A stretch of 7,386 bases of DNA. Origin: an uncultured Treponema sp. (GTDB lineage: Bacteria; Spirochaetota; Spirochaetia; Treponematales; Treponemataceae). The stretch's first letter is position 1; every line of letters begins with the position of its first letter. This document shows positions 1 through 5,770 of the stretch, piece by piece. Under the pieces are notes generated by a model that was given only the letters and a program-made list of their open reading frames with translations, was not told the origin of the DNA and did not search any database. Where the stretch lies: positions 1 to 7,386 of the forward strand of contig CAMNHD010000069.1 in the NCBI GenBank assembly GCA_946538875.1, in the 5' to 3' direction. Position numbers and translations under genes: made by a program.

Positions 1-725
1 GCAGTCTTACCTACGCCAGGCTCACCGACAAGCACAGGATTGTTCTTTGTCCTGCGGCACAAAATCTGTATGACCCGCTGAATTTCCGTCTCGCGTCCAA
101 CCACAGGATCTGTATCCTCATCCCTTGCCTCTTCGGTAAGATTGCGGCTGAACTGTTCCAGTATAGTCTTGGGCGAATTTCCTCCATGCATGGAACTTCC
201 GTCGGACATAAGCGGGACACCATCCTGATTGGAAGAATAGTTCTGGAAAAAGCCGCCGGAATTGTCATTGTGTGCGGATGAGGGTACCTTTTTCTGAACT
301 TCTATCACATACTGCCTGGCTTGACCTATGCTCAGGTTTGCCTTGACAAAATAAGACTGCAGAAGCGATGAATCTTCCTTTATTGCGGCAAGCAGAAGAT
401 GTTCGGTGCCGATATAATCATTCCGGAGACTGCGGGCCTCCTGACCGGCACTTTCTATCAAAGCCTTGAGTCTGGAAGTCTGAGGCAAATCCTTCAGTTC
501 GACACTCAGGAACCTTGAAGGAAGAGACTGCTCGATAACAGTCTGAAGATTCAGTATGTTAAGGCGCATGGCACGCAGAGCAATGAAGGCTAAGCCGTCA
601 CCTGACTTTAACAGTGAAAGCAGAAGATGCTCCACTTCCACAGCTTTGCTTCCAGTATGGTAAGCTTCTTCTGGTGCGAGAACCATCAATAAACGTTGTG
701 CCCTAGGGGATAATCCACGGATCAT
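1..725 (-). CDS. clpC: ClpC, AAA+ unfoldase of the Clp protease, N-terminal part (cut by window edge)
   Basis: ATP-driven cytoplasmic unfoldase that feeds substrates to the ClpP peptidase. The 241 complete codons visible cover the substrate/adaptor-binding N domain and the start of the first AAA+ module. Two Clp_N repeats are visible: residues about 5-65, with VEVEHLLL around Glu32, and about 80-143, with YIGTEHLLL around Glu108. A flexible Gly/Ser/Asn-rich linker follows (about 147-185), then the D1 entry ([14 protein letters not shown], 205-218) and Walker A GEPGVGKT (234-241) at the window edge. Glu32 and Glu108 match the two phosphoarginine-binding glutamates known from Bacillus ClpC. The start is ATG at 725, preceded by a perfect AGGAGG with a 5-base spacer. 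The gene lies 15 bp after the mcsB stop, so it is probably co-transcribed with mcsA and mcsB. A ClpA or ClpB identity is less likely because of the McsA/McsB neighbours and the close N-domain match to ClpC. The second AAA+ module and the ClpP loop lie outside the window. Confidence 0.93.
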   Translation of the reverse strand, partial: MIRGLSPRAQRLLMVLAPEEAYHTGSKAVEVEHLLLSLLKSGDGLAFIALRAMRLNILNLQTVIEQSLPSRFLSVELKDLPQTSRLKALIESAGQEARSLRNDYIGTEHLLLAAIKEDSSLLQSYFVKANLSIGQARQYVIEVQKKVPSSAHNDNSGGFFQNYSSNQDGVPLMSDGSSMHGGNSPKTILEQFSRNLTEEARDEDTDPVVGRETEIQRVIQILCRRTKNNPVLVGEPGVGKT

Positions 726-730
726 CAGAA

Positions 731-736
731 CCTCCT
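731..736 (-). promoter_or_regulatory. Ribosome binding site of clpC
   Basis: A full AGGAGG sits 5 bases before the ATG at 725 and fixes the clpC start. It is the strongest Shine-Dalgarno sequence in the window, which suggests ClpC is translated more efficiently than the genes before it. Confidence 0.8.
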
Positions 737-740
737 GGTC

Positions 741-1856
741 TTACATTGCAGTTTTAATATCGTCAAAAGCTTCCTGCAGTATTAAAGCCCTCAACCTTTG
801 TTTCTTGAGAAAGTCACTGTCCTGAATATCCTTGTCAAACGTAAAGGAACCGTTTCTAAGAACATATTCCAGGTGACCTTCCTGAATTCTGTAAAGGAGC
901 GCGTGAAGGGTGACATCGTCTATACCAGTCACAAGATTCATATCCCTTCCAAGCTTTACTCCACTGATTATGTTGACAGCTTCGCGAACAGGGATGTACA
1001 TACTGTTTCTTGCAAGTGCGACAGACCTGTACAGCCAGTTGCGCACCATGGTGGGAAGTTTTTCCCTGCATTCGGCACGTGCTGCCCTTTCCAGCTCCTT
1101 TAGCTTTGTTATTTCAGAGACAAGGCTTGTAACCTGGTCAAATTCCGTACCGCTCTGACTGTTAATAAGAGAAATGTCGTAATAACAGCCCAGGGCACCG
1201 CCCATCGACTGGTTTCCGCTAAGATAATCAAACCCTCCGGCTCCATAACTTGCCGCCACAAACATACCTTTGTCAGACAGTTCTGATGAAATCTTGGCAA
1301 TCTTGCCTGTAAGGCTCAATGACGGCAGATGCAGACGCAATAGAAGCTTCATTCCACTGCCTGCATCCATAATGTTGGACGTAAGATAGCCAAAGTCATA
1401 GCTTGCCGCAAACTGCAATTTTTTCTGCAGCCCTTCATCAAAGACACGGGAGTCTTCAAGCGCTGAATCAAAGTTGAAACCAGAGGCAAAGGTACTGATT
1501 CTCACATGGTCCACCACGTTCACAGAGCATGAAACCTTACCGTCATTGCGGATAACAACACCGGCGTCATTCTTAGCCTCATCAGGAAGGACACCTCTTT
1601 CCTGCAGAATCAGTTTTCCAAGCGAGTCAAGTTTTTCCACCGACACTGCATGGAAATCACCGCCGTTGTCCATATTGTTTATGGCATCGAATACCAGAGA
1701 CTGCACCCTTTCCGCATCGGAAGGATGGAGTTTTTTCGGGAAGGGAAAGTTGGCAAGATTCCGGGATACAGTCACCTTAGTGGAAAGGACAACATCAGTT
1801 TCCTTTCCAGGCAATGCATACCATGCATCGGAGCCAGGAACCGAAGCATCACTCAT
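741..1856 (-). CDS. mcsB: McsB-family protein (ATP:guanido phosphotransferase fold), probable catalytically inactive arginine kinase
   Basis: A 371-residue homologue of McsB, the bacterial protein-arginine kinase that marks proteins for ClpC. Family fold signatures are present: DVVLSTKVTVSRNL (21-34), DHVRI (116-120), DFGYLTS (154-160), LHLPSL (175-180), and a C-terminal McsB-type helical region up to 371. Residues needed for phosphoryl transfer are changed. The NEEDH motif is NVVDH (113-117), so both glutamates are Val. YGEG is YGAG (204-207), with the RG before it changed to AA. SxRxR is STKVT (25-29). The CPT of the active-site loop is NIM (161-163), and the loop Arg is Lys170. The C-terminal RDxxRA phosphoarginine site reads KQRLRA (352-357). 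I infer a pseudokinase that may act as a ClpC adaptor with McsA. The reading frame is intact and about the usual length (Bacillus McsB is about 360 residues), so this is not decay by frameshift. The start at 1856 is preferred over ATG 1862 because GGGGAGG lies 7 bases upstream. Its ATG overlaps the mcsA stop as TGATG. Confidence 0.88.
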   Translation of the reverse strand: MSDASVPGSDAWYALPGKETDVVLSTKVTVSRNLANFPFPKKLHPSDAERVQSLVFDAINNMDNGGDFHAVSVEKLDSLGKLILQERGVLPDEAKNDAGVVIRNDGKVSCSVNVVDHVRISTFASGFNFDSALEDSRVFDEGLQKKLQFAASYDFGYLTSNIMDAGSGMKLLLRLHLPSLSLTGKIAKISSELSDKGMFVAASYGAGGFDYLSGNQSMGGALGCYYDISLINSQSGTEFDQVTSLVSEITKLKELERAARAECREKLPTMVRNWLYRSVALARNSMYIPVREAVNIISGVKLGRDMNLVTGIDDVTLHALLYRIQEGHLEYVLRNGSFTFDKDIQDSDFLKKQRLRALILQEAFDDIKTAM

Positions 1857-2377
1857 CAGCATTCCTCCCCGGCACCGTAGACCGGATTCTGTTCCAACGC
1901 ACGGAGATAATCCCTGTACATCGCAGCCTTTTCGTAATCTTCCTTTGCAACAGCGGCATCAAGCTTATTCTGCAGCATGATTCTGTCCGTCAAGACTGAA
2001 TGCACGGAAGCAAGTCTACGCGGCATGGAACCTGTATACGCAGCGGCAATTCCCTTATCAGCCAAAAGCTTCTTGATATCGTTCTTGAAAACAGAATAAC
2101 ACTCGGGACAGCCTACAAGTCCTGTCTTACGGATTTCGCTTATGCCCGTCCCACAGACCGGACACATTCTTGAGTTGTCGATGATGAACTTTTTACTCAT
2201 GTCGGCAAGTTCCCTGAACAAGTCTCCGATAGACAACTCCACACTTTTTGGGTCGGAACTGATACCACGTTTAAGTGCACAGTCGCGGCAGATGTTTATA
2301 CGGCGCTTTTGACCGTTGTTGCTGACCTGCTCCAAAAAGATAACTGCGTCATGTTCATGGCAAAAATCACAAAGCAT
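1856..2377 (-). CDS. mcsA: McsA, zinc-finger and UVR-domain partner of McsB/ClpC
   Basis: A cytoplasmic protein of 173 residues. In Bacillus and Staphylococcus, McsA binds zinc and activates McsB, and helps deliver substrates to ClpC. Four CxxC pairs are intact: C3/C6, C30/C33, C72/C75 and C90/C93, giving two treble-clef-like zinc sites. The VGCPECYSVF and MPRR segments (88-97, 118-121) match the McsA pattern. A UVR motif follows at about 131-163 (KLDAAVAKEDYEKAAMYRDY), the helical hairpin also found in UvrB, UvrC and ClpC. Length is close to Bacillus McsA. Start ATG 2377 follows a modest purine tract (TGGGGATAG). The gene begins 55 bp after the upstream permease, behind a putative promoter. 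All zinc ligands are kept although the kinase partner has lost its catalytic residues, which suggests the McsA-McsB scaffold is still in use. Confidence 0.92.
   Translation of the reverse strand: MLCDFCHEHDAVIFLEQVSNNGQKRRINICRDCALKRGISSDPKSVELSIGDLFRELADMSKKFIIDNSRMCPVCGTGISEIRKTGLVGCPECYSVFKNDIKKLLADKGIAAAYTGSMPRRLASVHSVLTDRIMLQNKLDAAVAKEDYEKAAMYRDYLRALEQNPVYGAGEEC
1864..1870 (-). promoter_or_regulatory. Ribosome binding site of mcsB, deciding the start
   Basis: GGGGAGG lies inside the last codons of mcsA. It is 7 bases from the ATG at 1856 but only 1 base from the in-frame ATG at 1862, so 1856 is the likely start. The TGATG stop/start overlap (1858-1854) indicates translational coupling of mcsB to mcsA. 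Confidence 0.75.
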
Positions 2378-2432
2378 ATTTCTATCCCCAAAAAACTAAA
2401 GTTAAAAATCGACTAAATAAGTATATCACAAA
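2378..2432 (-). other. Intergenic leader region between permease 2 and mcsA
   Basis: A 55 bp AT-rich spacer. Besides the -10 element it holds two copies of TTTAGT (2417-2412 and 2400-2395), 17 bp apart, and a short T tract just before the mcsA ribosome binding site. No convincing hairpin terminator is present, so read-through from the lol genes into mcsA is possible. Confidence 0.5.
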
Positions 2433-2448
2433 TTACATTTTACGCAAA
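2420..2448 (-). promoter_or_regulatory. Putative promoter of mcsA-mcsB-clpC (extended -10)
   Basis: On the minus strand an extended -10 element TGATATACT (2428-2420) lies in the only real gap of the window. A poor -35 candidate (TTGCGT, 2447-2442) sits 16 bases upstream, inside the last codons of the preceding permease. Transcription would start near 2413, leaving a leader of about 36 bases. The gap is much more AT-rich than its surroundings. No CtsR heptad repeat or CIRCE inverted repeat is visible. Assignment rests on sequence resemblance only. Confidence 0.45.
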
Positions 2449-3800
2449 GTGTCAAGAGGCTTCTCGCGCCCTGCCTTGAGTGCCGGAACAACAGAAACCA
2501 GCAAGGAAAGCAGCAAGGTTCCAACCACTATCACCGACAGTTCCCTAAGCGGTATGGAAACAGGTATTTCCTGAAGATAATAGGCCGGGTCAAGGAGATG
2601 AATCTGCTGAAAACCAGATGTTCCATGATTACCCAGCATATGAAAGAATTTCGCGGCAAGGTTTACAGTCTGCTCCATCAGCCGGATAATGCCGTTTATG
2701 TTCACCGCAGCCAGGAGTCCCAGAGGAAGCCCCATCAGCACTCCCCCGAATCCCGAACCAAGCCCTACCATAAGGAAAGCTGTGGCAATTCCCCCTGGAG
2801 AGGCTCCCACACTCTTAAGAATTGCGATTTCCCTGCGTCTTTCCATCACAATCATCACAAGCGCCGAAGAGATGTTCACACTTGCCACAAGGACAATCAG
2901 CAGCATTATCAGCAGCAGGAGAATCTTGGTGGATGAAAAATTTTCATACTGAGCGGCATTCAGAGTATCCCAGGTGTAGACTGAGGCAAATTCAACCTTG
3001 TCGCCGGAATTGTAGCCATAGAGTTCATCTGTGACAGCCTCTCTTATGGAAAGGAGCTCCGGGGAAAAAGTACTCCTTGTCCTGAGCCCCAGAACATAAT
3101 GCGCAGACTTAAGCGCAATGGAAGTGAACCCTGACTCTATCGGTATAAAAACCCATACAGCGTCAAGTTCCTGATAACCGCAGGAAACTATACCGCTGAC
3201 CGTAAAAACCGCAACCTTAGGCACCATCTGGTTCCGGACCTGGTTCACTGAAATCAGTCTTATCTTGTCTCCGGCATGCACTCCCAGGTCAGAGGCTATT
3301 TTCTGCCCGATGACGGCAGACTTTGGGTCAGGAAAGTCCATGGAACCTTCCACCACAGAAAAAAGAGACGAGAATTCACTGTCCTTAAAAATATCCGTCT
3401 CCATTGCACGGACTGTAGCACCAATTCTTGAAGACGAACCTGCCGCCAGAGCCATTCCCTGCACTTCAGGAAAACATGCCGTAACACCTTCAATAGAACC
3501 AAGCCGTGATCCGAGCTCCCTAAGTTCTTCAAGATTTGTCACGGACTTTGACTGTGTGCTCACCTGAACATTAATATCCTGACTGGAAAGATTTATCATC
3601 CTGCCGGTTATTCCCTGAATCATACCGTCACTGACTACAAGCACCGCAATGAGAGGCACAAGCGAAATCCCGATACAAAGCATGGCCCCCAGAAGACTGC
3701 GCCGGCCATTGCTACGCTCCGCCCCTGCACGCTTGAAAGAAAGAGCCGGTCTGGGGACAATCAGTTTTGCTGCATACAGTATACTAGAGCGAAGATTCAT
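2433..3800 (-). CDS. LolC/LolE-type ABC transporter permease (permease 2)
   Basis: Inner-membrane permease of a lipoprotein-releasing (LolCDE-like) transporter, 455 residues from ATG 3800. It has the expected topology: TM1 about 37-58, a large periplasmic domain (about 60-290, MacB_PCD type), then TM2 about 293-318, TM3 about 338-367 and TM4 about 421-442. After TM2 comes the cytoplasmic coupling segment MERRREIAILKSVGAS (319-334), typical of FtsX-like permeases. DPAYYLQEIPVSI (404-416), before TM4, resembles the YY-L-P element of LolC/E. The protein ends with the common PLDTLR. The start at 3800 is chosen because GGAG lies 6 bases upstream; GTG 3836, ATG 3833 and ATG 3812 have no well-placed ribosome binding site. 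It overlaps lolD by 17 bp, so the two are probably coupled. It would pair with the permease encoded upstream of lolD. I cannot say which of the two is LolC and which LolE. A MacB-type exporter is an alternative but less likely given two separate permeases. Confidence 0.85.
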   Translation of the reverse strand: MNLRSSILYAAKLIVPRPALSFKRAGAERSNGRRSLLGAMLCIGISLVPLIAVLVVSDGMIQGITGRMINLSSQDINVQVSTQSKSVTNLEELRELGSRLGSIEGVTACFPEVQGMALAAGSSSRIGATVRAMETDIFKDSEFSSLFSVVEGSMDFPDPKSAVIGQKIASDLGVHAGDKIRLISVNQVRNQMVPKVAVFTVSGIVSCGYQELDAVWVFIPIESGFTSIALKSAHYVLGLRTRSTFSPELLSIREAVTDELYGYNSGDKVEFASVYTWDTLNAAQYENFSSTKILLLLIMLLIVLVASVNISSALVMIVMERRREIAILKSVGASPGGIATAFLMVGLGSGFGGVLMGLPLGLLAAVNINGIIRLMEQTVNLAAKFFHMLGNHGTSGFQQIHLLDPAYYLQEIPVSIPLRELSVIVVGTLLLSLLVSVVPALKAGREKPLDTLRKM

Positions 3801-4476
3801 TAAGCGCTCCATTTTGAATGAAATACCTGACATCACCTTTTGAAGCCAGGTTCATGTCATGGGTCACAAGTATAAGCGTTTTTTTATACTGGTCAGCCAT
3901 AGAAAAAAGCAGGTCTCCTATGATACCGGCATTTGCAGGGTCAAGATTACCTGTGGGCTCGTCAGCGAGTATCAGCTGGGGATCATTCACCAGACATCTT
4001 GCCACGGCAACCCTTTGCCGTTCACCACCCGAAAGCTGGGACGGAAGATGCTCCATGCGCGAATCAAGTCCCACATCATGAAGAAGAGACTTGGCTTTCT
4101 CCACAGCCTGTCTTTTATTCATACCGGCCATGTATGCAGGAAGGAACACATTCTCCAAGGCAGTAAAATCCTTGAGCAGGTAGTGGAACTGAAAAACCAG
4201 TCCCAGGAAGTGCTGTCTGTATGAAGTCAGTTCATCCTCCGTCATTGAAGATATTGTCTGACCGCCCACAAATACGGAACCGGAACTGGCATTGTCCAGC
4301 CCACCGATTATATTGAGCAGAGTGGACTTGCCACTACCACTTTTTCCTACAATCACGCATTTAGAACCGCGCCTTACTTCCATCTGGAGGTTCCGGAGTA
4401 TAGTCAAAGTCTCACTGGCCGTGGTAAAAGTCTTTTCAAGATTCTCAACACGGACAATTATTTCGTCAGTCATCAT
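3784..4476 (-). CDS. lolD: LolD-type ABC transporter ATPase (lipoprotein release)
   Basis: ATP-binding subunit that powers extraction of lipoproteins from the inner membrane, sitting on its cytoplasmic face; 230 residues. All ABC motifs are intact: Walker A GKSGSGKST (44-52), Q-loop Gln96 within FQFHYLLKDFTALENV (95-110), signature LSGGERQRVAVAR (148-160), Walker B LILADEPTGNLD (168-179) and H-loop THD with His206. The FHYLL-DFTALENV stretch closely matches the LolD form of the Q-loop and separates it from generic MacB or FtsE ATPases. The start is ATG 4476 (ATG 4473 also possible), with AGAGG 6 bases upstream; a TTG at 4491 has no such support. It overlaps the upstream permease by 11 bp and the downstream permease by 17 bp. 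Lying between two permeases, it fits one ATPase dimer serving a permease heterodimer. Confidence 0.93.
   Translation of the reverse strand: MMTDEIIVRVENLEKTFTTASETLTILRNLQMEVRRGSKCVIVGKSGSGKSTLLNIIGGLDNASSGSVFVGGQTISSMTEDELTSYRQHFLGLVFQFHYLLKDFTALENVFLPAYMAGMNKRQAVEKAKSLLHDVGLDSRMEHLPSQLSGGERQRVAVARCLVNDPQLILADEPTGNLDPANAGIIGDLLFSMADQYKKTLILVTHDMNLASKGDVRYFIQNGALNESSL
3807..3810 (-). promoter_or_regulatory. Ribosome binding site of permease 2, deciding the start
   Basis: GGAG lies within the lolD 3' end, 6 bases before the ATG at 3800. It supports a start 12 codons inside the longest open frame and gives a protein beginning MNLRSS just before the first membrane segment. Confidence 0.6.
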
Positions 4477-5770
4477 GAAGCACCTCTGCAACTGTTAGTT
4501 TAAGGATTTTTCTGCTGGCTATCCAGGAAGCAGTAAAAGAAGAGAATATGCCGAAAAAGAATATGGCCGCCACTTCACCAAGAATCATTCTTGCAGGAAT
4601 ATTAGCATAAATCCTGAACATGGGATTTTCCTGGAGATATGAGCCTGCGGAAGGATTGAACAGCATTGCAAAGAAATATTGAAGATAATACTGCCCCTTG
4701 GACAGGCACACAAAGACCACGTCCATATTGATGCAGATTAGCATTCCAAGAAGAAGCCCAGGAACTGCACCTGCAAGTCCTGTCAAGAAGCCCTTGAGCA
4801 CAAACACAAGCTGCACTTCTGTTTTTCTGGCACCAAGGGCGGTAAGCACCGCAATATCTTCGCGTCTTTCGTAGACCATACGCCGCATTGCATTATAGAT
4901 GTTGATTGCCACTACCACAAAGATAAGAAAAACAAGAAGCATAAGGATATTTTTTTCCACACGCAGCGCACCAAAGAAAGTCCTGTTGTATTCCCTCCAT
5001 GAACTGCACAAAGAACCGGGGAAATTTGCGGAACAACGGGAAACAAAGGCAGCATCCCTGTTTTTATCCTTGAGCTTTACGCCGTAGATTCTGGGTGTGG
5101 TGCTCCCGAAATGCTTTTTCCCTGCATCAATGTTGACAAATGAATAGGCTGCATTTATGTCCGAATAATTTGAGTAAAAGATACCCTTGACCACAAACTC
5201 CCTGTCCTGCGAAAAAAGAGCGGTGTCCGCTGAACCGCTCAGAGCAAAGATGTTCACAGATCCGCCGACACGCGCTCCTATACTCCGTGCTAGTTCGCTT
5301 CCAAGAATAATCGAATTGTCTTCTGTGAGATCAAAACGGCCCGACAGCATCTTGAGCTGAGAATCAAAGCCTGAATCCAGCTTTTTTATTTCACCGGGAA
5401 CAGCCCTGACTAGAGCCGCCGATTCCTTTCCGCCAGAACCGACCATCAGCCCCTGAGCCTCATAAAATGGCGTTACCGAAACAAGCTGCCGGTCATGTGA
5501 GCACCAGTCCATGAACTCCGGCTCCGACTCCACATCTGTGACACGCACGTGATATGAAGAGATTTCCATAATCGCATCGATGAATTCAAGCTGAAAGCCA
5601 TTCATCACACTGATTACAACAATAAGGGCCATCACTCCAAAGCATACCCCCAGGGAAGAAAGCACGGAAGTAACGGCGGTCCGTCCCTTGCGGTCGACTT
5701 TTGAGAAGCGGTTCGATATAAAAAGTATCCACCTGGCAGCACGGTGTCCCTGAGCCCTATTTATCTTCAT
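4466..5770 (-). CDS. LolC/LolE-type ABC transporter permease (permease 1)
   Basis: Inner-membrane permease of the same lipoprotein-releasing transporter, 434 residues from ATG 5770. Near TM1 (about 35-58) it carries the VISVMNGFQLEF stretch (52-63), a hallmark of LolC/LolE (SVMNGFE-E-L in E. coli LolC). A periplasmic domain of about 200 residues follows, then VEKN (271-274) before TM2 (about 275-297), the coupling segment YERREDIAVLTALGAR (300-315), TM3 (about 322-350) and TM4 (about 397-418). The end reads KLTVAEVLHDD, comparable to the usual P-A-EALR tail. The TM3-TM4 loop (about 355-395) is longer than in E. coli LolC. The start at 5770 is supported by AGGAG with a 5-base spacer; the frame is open further up to 5815 but has no ribosome binding site there. 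It overlaps the preceding gene by 14 bp and lolD by 11 bp. Confidence 0.88.
   Translation of the reverse strand: MKINRAQGHRAARWILFISNRFSKVDRKGRTAVTSVLSSLGVCFGVMALIVVISVMNGFQLEFIDAIMEISSYHVRVTDVESEPEFMDWCSHDRQLVSVTPFYEAQGLMVGSGGKESAALVRAVPGEIKKLDSGFDSQLKMLSGRFDLTEDNSIILGSELARSIGARVGGSVNIFALSGSADTALFSQDREFVVKGIFYSNYSDINAAYSFVNIDAGKKHFGSTTPRIYGVKLKDKNRDAAFVSRCSANFPGSLCSSWREYNRTFFGALRVEKNILMLLVFLIFVVVAINIYNAMRRMVYERREDIAVLTALGARKTEVQLVFVLKGFLTGLAGAVPGLLLGMLICINMDVVFVCLSKGQYYLQYFFAMLFNPSAGSYLQENPMFRIYANIPARMILGEVAAIFFFGIFSSFTASWIASRKILKLTVAEVLHDD
4483..4487 (-). promoter_or_regulatory. Ribosome binding site of lolD, deciding the start
   Basis: AGAGG lies in the last codons of permease 1 and is 6 bases from ATG 4476. 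This placement rules against the longer TTG-started frame at 4491, in which the AGAGG would be inside the gene. Confidence 0.6.

Noticed and set aside
11..268. Open frame on the minus strand within clpC
   Set aside because: It is out of frame with the continuous ClpC reading frame, which carries the Clp_N and Walker A motifs.
798..1103. Open frame on the plus strand opposite mcsB
   Set aside because: It is antisense to a well-supported gene, has no recognisable protein features and no convincing start signal.
741..1856. Sequencing error or frameshift as the cause of the altered McsB motifs
   Set aside because: The frame is continuous over the full length with family motifs on both sides of each change, and the substitutions are spread over many separate codons; for example GCC for a Glu codon needs two base changes.
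1474..1980. 168-codon open frame on the plus strand across the mcsA/mcsB junction
   Set aside because: The composition is Ser/Thr/Pro-rich as expected of an antisense frame, and it lies opposite conserved motifs of both real genes.
2395..2404. AACTTTAGTT mini-palindrome followed by T residues as a terminator
   Set aside because: The stem is only 4 bp of mainly A/T with a 2-base loop, it lies downstream of the putative mcsA promoter, and it is too weak to terminate.
2378..2448. CtsR or CIRCE operator upstream of mcsA
   Set aside because: Neither the GGTCAAA-type tandem heptads nor the TTAGCACTC/GAGTGCTAA inverted repeat is present.
3801..3836. Longer N terminus for permease 2 from GTG 3836, ATG 3833 or ATG 3812
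   Set aside because: None has a properly spaced ribosome binding site, whereas ATG 3800 has GGAG 6 bases upstream.
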